The notes under the pieces were generated by a model that searched no databases, was not told where the DNA came from, and saw only the letters and a program-made list of their open reading frames with translations. Below, in pieces: positions 38,238-48,057 of a stretch of DNA of 64,000 nt. This DNA is from Neobacillus sp. Marseille-Q6967 (lineage in GTDB: Bacteria > Bacillota > Bacilli > Bacillales > Cytobacillaceae). Positions within the stretch are counted from its first letter, which is position 1, and each line of letters begins with the position of its first letter. Location: the NCBI RefSeq assembly GCF_946151075.1, contig NZ_CAMGZB010000002.1:62001-126000 (forward strand), written 5' to 3'. Made by a program: the position numbers and the translations under genes.

Positions 38238-39164
38238 ATGAATCACAATGATATAAAAACAGGGGTTATCCAGGCTGGTTTTTCCTATCTGATATGGGGC
38301 TTACTGCCGATTTATTGGAAGCTATTAGAGAATGTCAATGCAGATGAAATATTGGCAAACCGGGTTTTCTGGTCGTTTATTTTTATGATAATCGTCTTGT
38401 TACTGACAAAAAAGTGGGAACTATTCACGGCAACAATCAAAGGCTTTGCGAAGAATAAAAAGCAAATGTTTGCGTTAATCATTGCTTCACTGCTCATCAG
38501 CGTGAATTGGTATATTTACATATGGGCAGTGAATAACAACCATATGATTGATGCGAGCCTTGGCTACTATATCAATCCGCTTGTCAGTATTTTATTAGGA
38601 ATCATTATTCTAAAAGAAAAATCAACTGTATACCAATACATTTCTTTTGTATTGGCTGCAATCGGTGTATTAATTATCTCACTATCATATGGACAATTTC
38701 CATGGATTGCGATCGTTCTTGCGGTATCCTTCGGATTATATGGCTTAGCAAAAAAACTGATTAACGTCGATTCCGGGGTGGGGCTTACATTAGAGACGCT
38801 TGTAGTCGCACCGATTGGATTGATTTATATGGGCTGGCTGTTTGTTAATGAATCAAACGCGCTATTTCAATTGAGTACAGGGACCGACTTGCTGTTAATC
38901 GGAGCAGGTGCAGCGACAGCTTTACCACTCCTTTATTTTGCAAAAGGGGCCCAAAAGATTCCGTTATCTCTGCTAGGTTTCCTGCAGTATATTGCGCCTA
39001 CTTTAACATTAATATTGGGAGTATTTGTCTATGACGAGCATTTTTCAAAGTTGCAGTTACTTTCCTTTATGTTCATCTGGTCGGCACTAACTCTTTACTC
39101 GCTTTCAAAAACAAAGCTTTTTACTGGAAGGGTCGTAAGAAATCAAGCCGAAAAACTGAATTAA
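38238..39164 (+). CDS. rarD: RarD-type EamA transporter
   Basis: 308 residues with about ten transmembrane helices in two EamA halves. The opening GFSYLIWGLLPIYWKLL and ILANRVFWS are typical of RarD. Transported substrate unknown. ATG 38238; the ribosome binding site GGGGCAAAAAA is only fair. I do not recall a rarD here in B. subtilis, so it may be a local insertion. Confidence 0.9.
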   Translation: MNHNDIKTGVIQAGFSYLIWGLLPIYWKLLENVNADEILANRVFWSFIFMIIVLLLTKKWELFTATIKGFAKNKKQMFALIIASLLISVNWYIYIWAVNNNHMIDASLGYYINPLVSILLGIIILKEKSTVYQYISFVLAAIGVLIISLSYGQFPWIAIVLAVSFGLYGLAKKLINVDSGVGLTLETLVVAPIGLIYMGWLFVNESNALFQLSTGTDLLLIGAGAATALPLLYFAKGAQKIPLSLLGFLQYIAPTLTLILGVFVYDEHFSKLQLLSFMFIWSALTLYSLSKTKLFTGRVVRNQAEKLN

Positions 39165-39168
39165 ACAA

Positions 39169-39200
39169 CAACAGGCTGTCCCAAAGGGCAGCCTGTTACT
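39169..39200. terminator. Shared rarD/nadK2 terminator
   Basis: AACAGGCTG and CAGCCTGTT, 9-bp stem, 10-base loop. Confidence 0.75.
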
Positions 39201-39205
39201 TTACT

Positions 39206-40006
39206 TTATAGAAAAGTCCTCTTTACTTTTTCCCAGAAGGAGTTATCTTTTAGTTTTAGCGTTTTAATTCGCATGTCACTGAGTTTTACTTGGATTTTAT
39301 CGACGTGGCGGATGCTTAATGCCTCATTATCCAAGCCCATGGTTGGATAATCGTTACCCTCTGAGCCAATTTTAAGTGTCAACGAACGTTTACCGCTTAA
39401 AATAAATGAAGCACCCAGCGTACGATATTTATTATTATTAATCGATGCGACCTCACTTACTTGCATACAAGGCAGCAACGGGTCAACCACGGCACCATTG
39501 ACAGATTTGTTATAAGCGGTACTTCCAGTTGGCGTTGCAACAATTAAACCGTCTCCGCGAAATGTTTCAAAATGGAGATCATCAACATATACTTCCAAAA
39601 CTAATGTAGTGATAATGGATGAGCGAATACTAAATTCATTTAGGCATGGGAAAGTTCCCTGGCCATCCACATTGACTTCTATTACAGGATAGCGCCTCAC
39701 TGCTAATTGCTCATTCGTAACTGCCTCTGCCATATTGGAAAAATCAGACCATTTGAAGTCACAATACATGCTTAAACTATTTTTTGTCGTAATACCTGCA
39801 TAGAGGCAATCTTCACGGAAACCTGTTTTTCTTACAGCCTGAAGGAAGGTGCCGTCATCCCCAATACTAGCTATGATATTAGCTTCTCGATGGTCTTTCA
39901 CAATGGTTAAGCCGTATGGTTTGACATACTCTTCGAGCTGCTCTTTTCTATCCTGCGTATCAGAGTCTTGTTTGTAATAAAAATAGATACTTTTCCTATT
40001 TGGCAT
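39206..40006 (-). CDS. nadK2: NAD kinase 2 (YtdI/PpnKB type)
   Basis: 266 residues; phosphorylates NAD to NADP. The usual GGDGT phosphate-binding motif reads GDDGT here (residues 49-53, SIGDDGTFLQAV). The second signature TPTGSTAYNKS and the NE/D-rich LNEFSIRSS are intact. Ribosome binding site GGAGGAAAA. Converges on rarD. One of two NAD kinases usual in Bacillus. Confidence 0.92.
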   Translation of the reverse strand: MPNRKSIYFYYKQDSDTQDRKEQLEEYVKPYGLTIVKDHREANIIASIGDDGTFLQAVRKTGFREDCLYAGITTKNSLSMYCDFKWSDFSNMAEAVTNEQLAVRRYPVIEVNVDGQGTFPCLNEFSIRSSIITTLVLEVYVDDLHFETFRGDGLIVATPTGSTAYNKSVNGAVVDPLLPCMQVSEVASINNNKYRTLGASFILSGKRSLTLKIGSEGNDYPTMGLDNEALSIRHVDKIQVKLSDMRIKTLKLKDNSFWEKVKRTFL

Positions 40007-40164
40007 ATTTATTTTCCTCCGATTGAAATTATTTTACAAAATTTCCCCATTAAAATTTTTAAGTTTGATAAAATAAACGTGGCACAATTAGTTTAGCATT
40101 TTCATGAAACTATATGAAAATGTGCACGATAAAGTTCATAGAATGGACAAAAGGAGTGAAACGC

Positions 40165-41175
40165 ATGAATGGAAAACGATGGGCTGCACTCGGGATTGCG
40201 GCAGCATTATTCTTTGTTTCCGTAGTCATTAACTTTCTATCCGCTTTTGCTTTTAAGGGAGTGGAAACAGACTTAAGTGATTTTCTTGCAGCATCCGAGC
40301 TTCCGTTTACCGAAGAAATCGTTCAAGACGGCAATGATTTGAAAAAAATTGCCATTCTAGATGTGGAAGGTACGATTCAAGACACAGGAAGTGCAGAGTC
40401 ATTATTAGAGAGCCCAACTTATAACCACCAAGCTTTCATGAAGAAATTAGAATACATACAGGATGATGATACCGTTAAAGGGATTATTTTAAGAGTTAAT
40501 TCTCCTGGAGGTGGTGTAGTAGAAAGCGCAGAGATTTATGATAAGTTGAAAGAGATTCAGAAAGAAACGAAAAAGCCTGTGTATGTTTCGATGGGATCGA
40601 TGGCGGCTTCAGGAGGTTATTACATATCCGCAGGCGCACAAAAGATCTTTGCCAGCGAGGAGACATTAACCGGTTCACTGGGAGTCATTATGCAGGGGAT
40701 CAATTATGAGGGCTTAGCTGATAAGTACGGAGTAGACTTCGTCACCATAAAAAGCGGCGAGTTTAAAGATATTATGAGCCCGACACGGCAAATGACAGAA
40801 GAAGAAAGACAAATACTTCAAAAGATGATCGACAACTCCTATGAAGGATTTGTTGAGGTTATTTCTGAAGGCCGTAATATGACGAAAGAGCAGGTCAAAA
40901 CAATTGCGGATGGTCGTATCTATGATGGCAGGCAGGCGTTGGAATTAAATTTAATTGATGGGTTCGGTTATTTAGAGGATGTCATTGAGCAAATGAAAAA
41001 GGACGAAAAGCTTGCGGGTGCGGAAGTAGTCCGTTACACAGACAGCCTTGGCATCGGTACTTTGTTAAGTATGAATGCTCAGAAATTATTTTCACAGAAT
41101 AATGAAGTGGCAGGGCTAATGGAACTGCTTTCAAGACCAAATTCTCCACGTTTGATGTATTTGTATGCGGAATAG
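40165..41175 (+). CDS. sppA: Signal peptide peptidase SppA
   Basis: 336-residue membrane serine protease; N-terminal transmembrane helix about 6-28, active site facing out. Catalytic Ser149 in SMAASGG and Lys201 in SGEFKDIMSP match the B. subtilis Ser/Lys dyad in context. ATG 40165 behind AAGGAGTGAAACGC. In operon with yteJ. Confidence 0.95.
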   Translation: MNGKRWAALGIAAALFFVSVVINFLSAFAFKGVETDLSDFLAASELPFTEEIVQDGNDLKKIAILDVEGTIQDTGSAESLLESPTYNHQAFMKKLEYIQDDDTVKGIILRVNSPGGGVVESAEIYDKLKEIQKETKKPVYVSMGSMAASGGYYISAGAQKIFASEETLTGSLGVIMQGINYEGLADKYGVDFVTIKSGEFKDIMSPTRQMTEEERQILQKMIDNSYEGFVEVISEGRNMTKEQVKTIADGRIYDGRQALELNLIDGFGYLEDVIEQMKKDEKLAGAEVVRYTDSLGIGTLLSMNAQKLFSQNNEVAGLMELLSRPNSPRLMYLYAE

Positions 41176-41187
41176 GGGGGAACGCTG

Positions 41188-41739
41188 ATGGATAACCATG
41201 AAATGTATAGAAAAACTCCTTCCCAAGACGATGAGGTATATATGGAGAGTCAGCATGAACAGGATTTTTCTAAAGAACCTGCCGAAGTGGATTCTTTACA
41301 GCCACCACAAACAGAGCAGCGACAAGGTCGTTATGCCGGTTTCTGGATGCGTTTCTGGGCTTATCTTCTTGATTTAATTGTCATTGGCAGTATTGAACGG
41401 CTGTTAATAAACCCGTTATTCCGGGCCTTAGATATCCCGCTTTGGGAATTTAATTTGTTTGCACCTATTTCTATTGCCTCTGCCATTATCTTTTACTTAT
41501 ACTTCGTGCTAATGACAAAGTTCTTTAAACAAACACTGGGCAAAATGGTATTTGGACTAAAAGTAGTTGATCTAAAAGGCGATCCATTAACATGGGGAAC
41601 GATTTTATTTCGAGAGTGGGTCGGCCGGTTTATATCGGCAACTATTGTAGTCGGATATATAGTGGTTGCTTTTCTTCCGAAAAAACAAGGACTTCATGAT
41701 CTCTTCAGTGATACCACAGTCGTACATGTCGAAAGCTAG
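41188..41739 (+). CDS. yteJ: YteJ, RDD-family membrane protein (SppA partner)
   Basis: 183 residues: a charged N-terminal tail (about 1-50) and an RDD domain with three transmembrane helices (GFWMRFWAYLLDLIVIG start). B. subtilis YteJ (SppI) forms a membrane complex with SppA and inhibits it. Twelve bases after sppA, ribosome binding site GGGGGGAACGCTG. Confidence 0.9.
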   Translation: MDNHEMYRKTPSQDDEVYMESQHEQDFSKEPAEVDSLQPPQTEQRQGRYAGFWMRFWAYLLDLIVIGSIERLLINPLFRALDIPLWEFNLFAPISIASAIIFYLYFVLMTKFFKQTLGKMVFGLKVVDLKGDPLTWGTILFREWVGRFISATIVVGYIVVAFLPKKQGLHDLFSDTTVVHVES

Positions 41740-41743
41740 ATAC

Positions 41744-41787
41744 AAAAAATAAACCTGTCAACTTCCATGTTGGCAGGTTTATTTTTT
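41744..41787 (+). terminator. sppA-yteJ terminator
   Basis: AAATAAACCTG and CAGGTTTATTT with CAAC/GTTG inside; strong, symmetric. Confidence 0.9.
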
Positions 41788-41820
41788 GTATCTTTAGAGA
41801 TAATAATAGGCTGAAAGGTT

Positions 41821-42519
41821 GTGAGCGTATTGAAATGGCTGCTTATTGTCCTTATCATTCTTTTTTTCTTTTTTCTACTTATTCTTTTTTCGAAACTAAC
41901 CGTTCGACTAAATTATTTTCATCATAATAATGATGACCAGTTAAAGGTTGAATTCAGGATTTGGTTTGGCTTAATTAAGTACAAAATGGATATCCCTTTA
42001 ATAAAAATCGATGATGATTCGCCAAGTGTTATCGCAAAAGGAAAGACACAAATGGGGGATAAACCTGAAGAAGACTCTAAAGTACAGGATGTACAAATTA
42101 CTCCCGATGGTATTGTGGGAAAAATGAAAAATATAAAAGAAATTATTAAGCATGTTGTTGGTATGAATGTAATTGTTATAAAGTTTCTAAAAAAAGTTTC
42201 TATAAAACACTTTGAATGGCATTCCCTACTTGGTACAGGAGATGCTGCCAATACAGGAGTTATTACTGGGGCGGTCTGGGCAATAAAGGGTGGTATAGTC
42301 GGGATATTAAGTCAATTTTTTAAACTCAAGGAAATGCCAGTTTTATCAGTGACACCACACTTCCAATTTGCGGTTCTTCAAACACGGGTGACATGTATTT
42401 TTCAGTTTCGAATCGGGCATGCTATCCTAGCAGGATTAAAACTTATAAAATTCTGGAGAGGCGGACTTCCGAATTTAAAAATGGCCGCTTATTCCAAGGA
42501 AAAAACTAAATCCGTTTGA
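41821..42519 (+). CDS. ytfI: YtfI, DUF2953 membrane protein
   Basis: 232 residues with one N-terminal transmembrane helix (about 4-24) and a DUF2953 domain. Conserved HFEWHSLLGTGDAANTG is the family core. Co-transcribed with ytfJ and expected in sporulation. Start is GTG 41821 or TTG 41830; spacing from AAAGG leaves this open. Confidence 0.85.
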   Translation: MSVLKWLLIVLIILFFFFLLILFSKLTVRLNYFHHNNDDQLKVEFRIWFGLIKYKMDIPLIKIDDDSPSVIAKGKTQMGDKPEEDSKVQDVQITPDGIVGKMKNIKEIIKHVVGMNVIVIKFLKKVSIKHFEWHSLLGTGDAANTGVITGAVWAIKGGIVGILSQFFKLKEMPVLSVTPHFQFAVLQTRVTCIFQFRIGHAILAGLKLIKFWRGGLPNLKMAAYSKEKTKSV

Positions 42520-42536
42520 AAGAGGAGGAAACAGCC

Positions 42537-43040
42537 ATGTCTGAACATCCAATTCAAGGTTTGATGACAACTGCTATGGAAAGCTTAAAAGAAATGATTG
42601 ACGTTAATACCATTATTGGTGACCCTGTTGAAACTCCAGACGGGAGTGTCATCCTCACCGTTTCTAAGGTAGGTTTTGGATTTGCTGCTGGCGGCAGTGA
42701 ATTTAAAATTGATGGTAACCAGTCGAAGGGTGATGGACAAGGTCAAGGTCAAGGCCAAAGCGGGGGTTCAAAGCATCCGTTTGGAGGAGGTAGTGGTGGA
42801 GGAGTTTCTATCACGCCGATTGCGTTTTTGATTGTAAATTCTAAAGGAGTAAAAATGCTGCATCTTGATGAAAGCACTCATTTATATGAGAAAATTTTAG
42901 AGCTTGCACCACAGGCCGTTGATAAAATTCAACAAATGCTCTCTAAGAAAAACGATCAGCAGCAACAGGGCTCGAAAAAACAAGACTCACAGCAATCATC
43001 TCAATCTGATCAAGAAAAAAAGCAGAACTTTGAAATTTAA
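42537..43040 (+). CDS. ytfJ: YtfJ, GerW-family sporulation protein
   Basis: 167 residues from ATG 42537, behind AGAGGAGGAAACAGCC. GerW_YtfJ family signature EHPIQGLMTTAMESLK and the glycine-rich loop (GQGQGQGQSGG then GGGSGGG). The C-terminus is an unusual Gln/Lys/Ser-rich tail. Needed for normal spore germination in relatives. Confidence 0.92.
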   Translation: MSEHPIQGLMTTAMESLKEMIDVNTIIGDPVETPDGSVILTVSKVGFGFAAGGSEFKIDGNQSKGDGQGQGQGQSGGSKHPFGGGSGGGVSITPIAFLIVNSKGVKMLHLDESTHLYEKILELAPQAVDKIQQMLSKKNDQQQQGSKKQDSQQSSQSDQEKKQNFEI

Positions 43041-43080
43041 GAAAAAAGTTAACTTCCTTAGGGAGGTTAACTTTTTTCTT
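43041..43080. terminator. ytfIJ terminator
   Basis: AAAAAAGTTAACTTCC, loop TTAG, GGAGGTTAACTTTTTT. Confidence 0.9.
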
Positions 43081-43193
43081 TGAATGGTTCAAATAATTGC
43101 AAAAAAGATTCTGAAAAGATATAGTAACAATGTACATAATGGCAGTCTATGATTATTACAATCTTGGCTGCTTATACAAAAGGAGGATGTATC

Positions 43194-43694
43194 ATGGCAA
43201 ACGTAACATTTAAGGGGAATCCAGTTACATTATTAGGTAATGAAGTAAAGGTAGGAGACAAGGCGCCTAACTTCAGCGTACTTGCAAACGATCTTTCACC
43301 AGTAACGTTAGAAAGCACAAAAGGACAAGTTCGTTTAATTAGCGCTGTACCTTCTTTAGATACGGGAGTATGTGATGCAGAAACCCGCCGTTTTAATGAA
43401 GAAGCAAACAGCTTGGGCGATGTTAAAATCTTAACTATCAGCGTTGATTTACCATTTGCGCAAAAGCGCTGGTGTGGAGCAAACGGTATTGAAAATGTTC
43501 AAACATTATCAGACCACCGCGACCTTTCTTTTGGTGAAGCATACGGTGTTGTGATTCAAGAACTAAGACTATTAACTCGTGCCGTATTTGTTGTTGATTC
43601 ATCTGACACGATTACTTATGTTGAGTATGTTAGTGAAGCAACAAACCACCCTAACTACGAAGCGGCATTAGAAGCGGCAAGAAACGCGAAGTAA
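43194..43694 (+). CDS. tpx: Thiol peroxidase Tpx
   Basis: Atypical 2-Cys peroxiredoxin, 166 residues from ATG 43194 behind AAAGGAGGATGTATC. Peroxidatic Cys60 in [15 protein letters not shown] and resolving Cys94 in RWCGANG. Reduces hydrogen and alkyl peroxides using thioredoxin. Confidence 0.96.
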   Translation: MANVTFKGNPVTLLGNEVKVGDKAPNFSVLANDLSPVTLESTKGQVRLISAVPSLDTGVCDAETRRFNEEANSLGDVKILTISVDLPFAQKRWCGANGIENVQTLSDHRDLSFGEAYGVVIQELRLLTRAVFVVDSSDTITYVEYVSEATNHPNYEAALEAARNAK

Positions 43695-43707
43695 TTCAAT
43701 TATTTAA

Positions 43708-43738
43708 AGGCCTCGTCCAATGGCGGGGTCTTTTTATT
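43708..43738 (+). terminator. tpx terminator
   Basis: AGGCCTCG pairs with CGGGGTCT (two G-U), then TTTTT. Confidence 0.75.
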
Positions 43739-43795
43739 GTATAAATAATGTTAAATCGTTTAAGATGGTTAAGGAAATAGGATAGGAGGGACAAA

Positions 43796-44779
43796 ATGAA
43801 AATTTCTCCAGTAGAGCAGCTTTTTACGATATTTAATGAAACAGCCCTTATTCTGCAGGAAGAGCTTTCTTGTACATACCTTGAAGCATTGGCGGAGACA
43901 GGAGAGAATATTTTTCACGGCAGCATTCTACAAGATGAGGTTAGTGAATTAAACGTAAAAAGATTGAAGAAACAATATGAAGAAATTCATTTAGATAAGT
44001 TTTCAAAAGAAGAAATCCGCAAAGCCTACCAGCTTGTCATTTTAAAAGGAATGAAGGAAAATGTTCAGCCTAACCACCAAATGACGCCTGATACAGTCGG
44101 ATTATTAATTGGATATCTTGTCCAAAAATTTATGACAAAAACAGCTTTCCGTTTGCTGGATCCGGCCGTGGGAACTGGTAACTTACTAACCACTGTATTA
44201 AATCAGATTCCGAACCAGGTTGAATCTGTCGGGGTTGAAGTGGATGATGTATTAATTAAATTAGCTTATGTGAATGCAAATTTACAAGAGCATCCGATTC
44301 AATTTTTTAATCAAGACAGCCTTGAGCCATTATTTATTGATCCTGTTGATGCAGTAATTGCTGATTTGCCTATTGGTTTTTATCCCAATGATGTAAGAGC
44401 GGCTGATTATCAATTAAAGGCGGATGAAGGTCATTCCTATTCCCATCACCTTTTTATTGAGCAAAGTGTCCGGCACACCAACGATGGCGGCTATTTATTC
44501 TTCATTATTCCGAATGGACTGTTCGAAAGTGAACAAGCATCAAAGCTGCGGGAATTCTTCAAAGAAAAAGCCATCATTCAAGGACTATTGCAATTGCCTG
44601 TCAACATGTTTAAAAACAAAAACGCTGCAAAAAGTATTTTAGTTTTACAAAAGAAGGGGGAAGGGGTTCAGCCTCCAAAGCAAGCGTTACTTGTTGATTT
44701 ACCTAATTTATCAAGTGCAGTTGAAATGGATAAAATTTTAAGGAACATCGAAAAATGGGTAAAACAAAACAAGCGATAA
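43796..44779 (+). CDS. ytxK: YtxK, class I SAM methyltransferase of N6-methylase type
   Basis: 327 residues. Motif I is LLDPAVGTGNLLTTV (about 120-134); the catalytic motif IV reads ADLPIGF, where DNA adenine methylases have NPPY/F. So the fold is there, but base methylation by the usual chemistry is doubtful. No restriction partner is nearby. Just upstream of ackA as in B. subtilis. Confidence 0.85.
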   Translation: MKISPVEQLFTIFNETALILQEELSCTYLEALAETGENIFHGSILQDEVSELNVKRLKKQYEEIHLDKFSKEEIRKAYQLVILKGMKENVQPNHQMTPDTVGLLIGYLVQKFMTKTAFRLLDPAVGTGNLLTTVLNQIPNQVESVGVEVDDVLIKLAYVNANLQEHPIQFFNQDSLEPLFIDPVDAVIADLPIGFYPNDVRAADYQLKADEGHSYSHHLFIEQSVRHTNDGGYLFFIIPNGLFESEQASKLREFFKEKAIIQGLLQLPVNMFKNKNAAKSILVLQKKGEGVQPPKQALLVDLPNLSSAVEMDKILRNIEKWVKQNKR

Positions 44780-44816
44780 AACCGTGAGAAAAAGAGCGGT
44801 TTTATCGCTTTTTTAT
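44771..44816 (+). terminator. ytxK terminator
   Basis: AGCGATAAAACCG and CGGTTTTATCGCT, 13-bp stem, then T-run; the left arm overlaps the ytxK stop codon. Confidence 0.9.
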
Positions 44817-44859
44817 TATTATAAATAATCGAAACAATATGAATTAAATTATATTTTTA

Positions 44860-44873
44860 TGTAACCGCTTCAT
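44860..44873 (+). promoter_or_regulatory. Possible cre upstream of ackA
   Basis: TGTAACCGCTTCAT matches the left half of the cre consensus (TGWAANCG) but not the right half. It is about 145 bases before ackA. In B. subtilis CcpA activates ackA from an upstream cre, which makes the site plausible. Confidence 0.4.
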
Positions 44874-45017
44874 ACCAAAATACTCCTTGAATTGTAATTT
44901 ATACAGTGATTAAATGAGGAATTGAGAGCAATATTCGATGTCGGTTTGAGCAAAATAACCTTGTATGAATAAGTACAGTTTGAACCGATGTTGTTATATA
45001 AAAGGAGCGGTTACGAA

Positions 45018-46208
45018 ATGTCTAAAATTATTGCAATTAATGCCGGCAGTTCGTCTTTGAAGTTTCAATTGTTTGAAATGCCAAGCGAAGAAGTTATTAC
45101 AAAAGGACTAATTGAAAGAATTGGTATAAAGGATTCTATTTTTACGATTACAGTGAATGGTGAAAAGAATACTGAAACCACCGATATTCCTGATCATGAA
45201 GTAGCGGTTAAAATGCTGTTAAATAAGTTGACTACTTTAGGTATTATTGAATCTCTAAATGAAATAGATGGTATCGGCCACCGCGTAGTACATGGTGGAG
45301 AGGAGTTTAATGATTCCGTACTGATTACCGATGAAGTCCTTGCCAAAATCGATGAATTATCTGAATTAGCACCGTTACATAACCCTGCAAATGTTACAGG
45401 GATCAATGCATTTAAAGCAGTGCTTCCGAATGTTCCTGCTGTTGCTGTATTTGATACAGCATTCCACCAGACTATGCCAGAGAGTTCATATTTATATAGC
45501 TTGCCATATGAATACTATGAAAAATATGGTATTCGTAAATATGGTTTCCATGGAACCTCTCACAAGTATGTTTCACAGCGTGCTGCAGAAATGTTAGGAC
45601 GTCCTGTCGAGCAATTACGTTTAATTTCTTGTCACTTAGGTAATGGAGCAAGTATTGCTGCGATTGAAGGGGGTAAATCCATTGATACTTCAATGGGCTT
45701 TACACCACTTGCAGGGGTAACGATGGGGACTCGTTCAGGAAACATTGACCCTGCCTTGATTCCATTCATTATGGAAAAAACAAACCAAACGGCTGAAGAA
45801 GTACTTGACGTCTTAAACAAGAAGAGCGGTATGTTAGGGGTTTCTGGTTTTTCAAGTGACTTGAGAGATATCGAAATCGAAGCGAAAAACGGAAATGAAC
45901 GGGCTCAGCTTGCATTAGACGTTTTTGCAAATCGTATCCATAAATATATTGGTTCTTATGCATCACGTATGTTTGGTGTAGACGCAATTATTTTTACAGC
46001 AGGTATCGGTGAAAACAGTGATGTCATCAGAGAAAATGTATTAAAAGGTCTAGAATTTATGGGTGTTTATTGGGACCCTGCATTGAATAAAGTAAGAGGT
46101 GAGGAAGCTTTCGTTAACTACCCGCACTCACCAGTAAAAGTTATGATCATCCCGACAAACGAGGAAGTAATGATTGCTCGTGATGTTGTTCGCTTAGCAG
46201 GAAAATAA
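45018..46208 (+). CDS. ackA: Acetate kinase
   Basis: 396 residues from ATG 45018 behind AAAGGAGCGGTTACGAA. ASKHA motifs [35 protein letters not shown] and FTAGIGENS. Makes ATP and acetate from acetyl phosphate in overflow metabolism; opposes acsA in the same window. Confidence 0.97.
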   Translation: MSKIIAINAGSSSLKFQLFEMPSEEVITKGLIERIGIKDSIFTITVNGEKNTETTDIPDHEVAVKMLLNKLTTLGIIESLNEIDGIGHRVVHGGEEFNDSVLITDEVLAKIDELSELAPLHNPANVTGINAFKAVLPNVPAVAVFDTAFHQTMPESSYLYSLPYEYYEKYGIRKYGFHGTSHKYVSQRAAEMLGRPVEQLRLISCHLGNGASIAAIEGGKSIDTSMGFTPLAGVTMGTRSGNIDPALIPFIMEKTNQTAEEVLDVLNKKSGMLGVSGFSSDLRDIEIEAKNGNERAQLALDVFANRIHKYIGSYASRMFGVDAIIFTAGIGENSDVIRENVLKGLEFMGVYWDPALNKVRGEEAFVNYPHSPVKVMIIPTNEEVMIARDVVRLAGK

Positions 46209-46214
46209 ATAGTG

Positions 46215-46249
46215 AAAGGCAAACGTCCAGGAGATGTTTGCCTTTTTAC
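46215..46249 (+). terminator. ackA terminator
   Basis: AAGGCAAAC and GTTTGCCTT, then T-run. Confidence 0.88.
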
Positions 46250-46312
46250 TTTTTTTCTTTAATTTTTCTTATGATATACTGTAAGAAAATAAAGGAAATA
46301 GGGGGGATATTT

Positions 46313-47155
46313 ATGCCATTAACGGACAGGGAAAAAGAAATTTTAGCTGAAATACGACAGTGGGAAACCCATTTATATCAATACGAATTAAATGACCTGC
46401 AACGTACATATGAAAAATATTTAGAACGATCTTTTTCGTTATTACCTGAAAACGTTCAGCATCAATTTTTTTCAGTTATAGATACCTGGTTGTTTCATCT
46501 TCACGGAATGATTCAAGGTTCACAGCTTCAGATGGATGCTAGAGATAGAATTATTTCTTCTGGGAAAGTGTTTAATAAAGACATTAGAAAAATTGAAGAT
46601 TTAAGGCAATTGGAGATTGATCAGCTCCGTTATATTTCCATGCAGCAAATGGCGAAGCACCGCTTATATTCGTTTGCACAGGGCGGATTAGCTGGAACTG
46701 GCGGAGCACTATTATTAGGTACTGATATTCCAGCAATGGCTGTAATTAATTTACGGGTAGTTCAGCTAATCGCGATGACCTATGGTTTTGAAGTAAATAC
46801 GCCCCATGAATTGATGACAAGTTTAAAGGTTTTTCATACTGCTACTATGCCGGCAAGATTACAAAATGAAGGCTGGACTGTATTGATGAATGAATTACAA
46901 TCAGGTGCCGACAATTATTTTTATGAAGGTAATGAAGAAATTACCGATATAACATGGTTGGAACAGCCGATTCTCCAATTATTAAAAGCGATGGTCATTA
47001 CGGTGTTCCGAAAGAAGGTTTTTCAGGGAATCCCTGTTGTCAGTATGGCAATAGGGGCAGGGGTTAATTATCAGTTAACAAGAAAGGTTACGGAGTTTGC
47101 CCACCATTATTATCAGCTGCGATATCTTAATGAAAAAGAGGAGTTACAAGCATGA
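46313..47155 (+). CDS. EcsC-family protein
   Basis: 280 residues from ATG 46313 behind GGGGGGATATTT. The EcsC core contains AQGGLAGTGGALLLGTDIPA, a glycine-rich amphipathic stretch likely to touch the membrane, and a second hydrophobic segment near the end (VSMAIGAGVNYQLT). Family function is unclear. Overlaps moaB by 4 bases (ATGA). Confidence 0.82.
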   Translation: MPLTDREKEILAEIRQWETHLYQYELNDLQRTYEKYLERSFSLLPENVQHQFFSVIDTWLFHLHGMIQGSQLQMDARDRIISSGKVFNKDIRKIEDLRQLEIDQLRYISMQQMAKHRLYSFAQGGLAGTGGALLLGTDIPAMAVINLRVVQLIAMTYGFEVNTPHELMTSLKVFHTATMPARLQNEGWTVLMNELQSGADNYFYEGNEEITDITWLEQPILQLLKAMVITVFRKKVFQGIPVVSMAIGAGVNYQLTRKVTEFAHHYYQLRYLNEKEELQA

Positions 47156-47664
47156 GTACAAAAGAGCATAAAAAGGCAGCACCGAAGACCATTAAGTGTA
47201 AAGTCATTACTGTCAGTGATACACGAGATAAAGATACCGATAAAAGTGGAAAACTAATGATGGAATTATTAGAAGGTGCGGGTCATTCGATTGTGGACTA
47301 TGTGATCGTTAAGGATGAGGCTGCTTCAATTCAGTCAGAAATTTTAAAAGCCTGTGATCGTGAAGATATTGATGTTATTTTGACAAATGGCGGGACGGGA
47401 ATTGCCAAACGGGACGTAACAATTGAAACGGTTCAGGAAATACTTGATAAAGAGATTGTTGGGTTTGGAGAGATATTTAGAATGCTTAGCTACCAAGAGG
47501 ATATCGGTTCAGCTGCGATTTTATCTCGTGCTATTGCTGGTGTTGTAAAAAATAAAGCGGTATTCTCCACACCTGGCTCTACCGGTGCAGTAAAACTAGC
47601 GATGAATAAGTTGATTCTTCCTGAAATTGGCCACGTTGTGAGAGAAATTAAAAAAGATCTTTAA
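47152..47664 (+). CDS. moaB: Molybdenum cofactor biosynthesis protein MoaB
   Basis: 170 residues; MogA/MoaB fold with TVSDTRDKDTDKSG, TNGGTGIAKRDVT and STPGSTGAV. Adenylates molybdopterin in molybdenum cofactor synthesis. Translationally coupled to the EcsC-family gene. No molybdoenzyme lies nearby. Confidence 0.93.
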   Translation: MSTKEHKKAAPKTIKCKVITVSDTRDKDTDKSGKLMMELLEGAGHSIVDYVIVKDEAASIQSEILKACDREDIDVILTNGGTGIAKRDVTIETVQEILDKEIVGFGEIFRMLSYQEDIGSAAILSRAIAGVVKNKAVFSTPGSTGAVKLAMNKLILPEIGHVVREIKKDL

Positions 47665-47668
47665 ATAA

Positions 47669-47704
47669 AAAAACTCCCTGGAAGCTAGTAGACAGGGAGT
47701 TTTG
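47669..47704. terminator. Terminator between moaB and the next - strand gene
   Basis: AAACTCCCTG and CAGGGAGTTT, 10-bp stem, serving both convergent genes. Confidence 0.85.
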
Positions 47705-47706
47705 TA

Positions 47707-48021
47707 CTATGCATGAATTTTTTCAGATATGGTTTGATTGGAGCGGTACCAGAGCCATAAATCATTGATAATCGATGCAAGTTCTGCTATTTCATTATTA
47801 AGTTCACAGGAACGGGTGAAGCTGCTTTCATCGTAGAGCTGGGCTTGTTTTTTATTAATTGTTTTTTCTAGTTCTGCTATGCGGTCTGGGATTGAACCGC
47901 GGATTTTTTCCCAATGAAATAGAATTTCATTTTGAGTTTCTTTGTTGTATTCATTCCATTCTGTTGTTAAGGCTGGGATAGGAATCCCAAGTCTTGGATC
48001 AGAAGTGAAGAATTCTTTCAT
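47707..48021 (-). CDS. Conserved-looking hypothetical protein, 104 residues
   Basis: Soluble, charged protein without membrane segments. The middle (DRIAELEKTINKKQAQLYDE...NNEIAELASIINDLW) looks like an antiparallel helical pair. Good ribosome binding site GGAGATCATCTT. I do not recognise the family. Confidence 0.7.
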   Translation of the reverse strand: MKEFFTSDPRLGIPIPALTTEWNEYNKETQNEILFHWEKIRGSIPDRIAELEKTINKKQAQLYDESSFTRSCELNNEIAELASIINDLWLWYRSNQTISEKIHA

Positions 48022-48057
48022 AAGATGATCTCCTTTATTATTAGTCTGTTATACTTA

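Noticed and set aside
43796..44779. Restriction-modification system at ytxK
   Set aside because: The catalytic motif is ADLP rather than NPPY/F, there is no endonuclease or specificity gene, and the position is that of the housekeeping ytxK.
44860..44873. Firm cre call at ackA
   Set aside because: Only half of the site fits the consensus, so it is listed with low confidence rather than as a finding.
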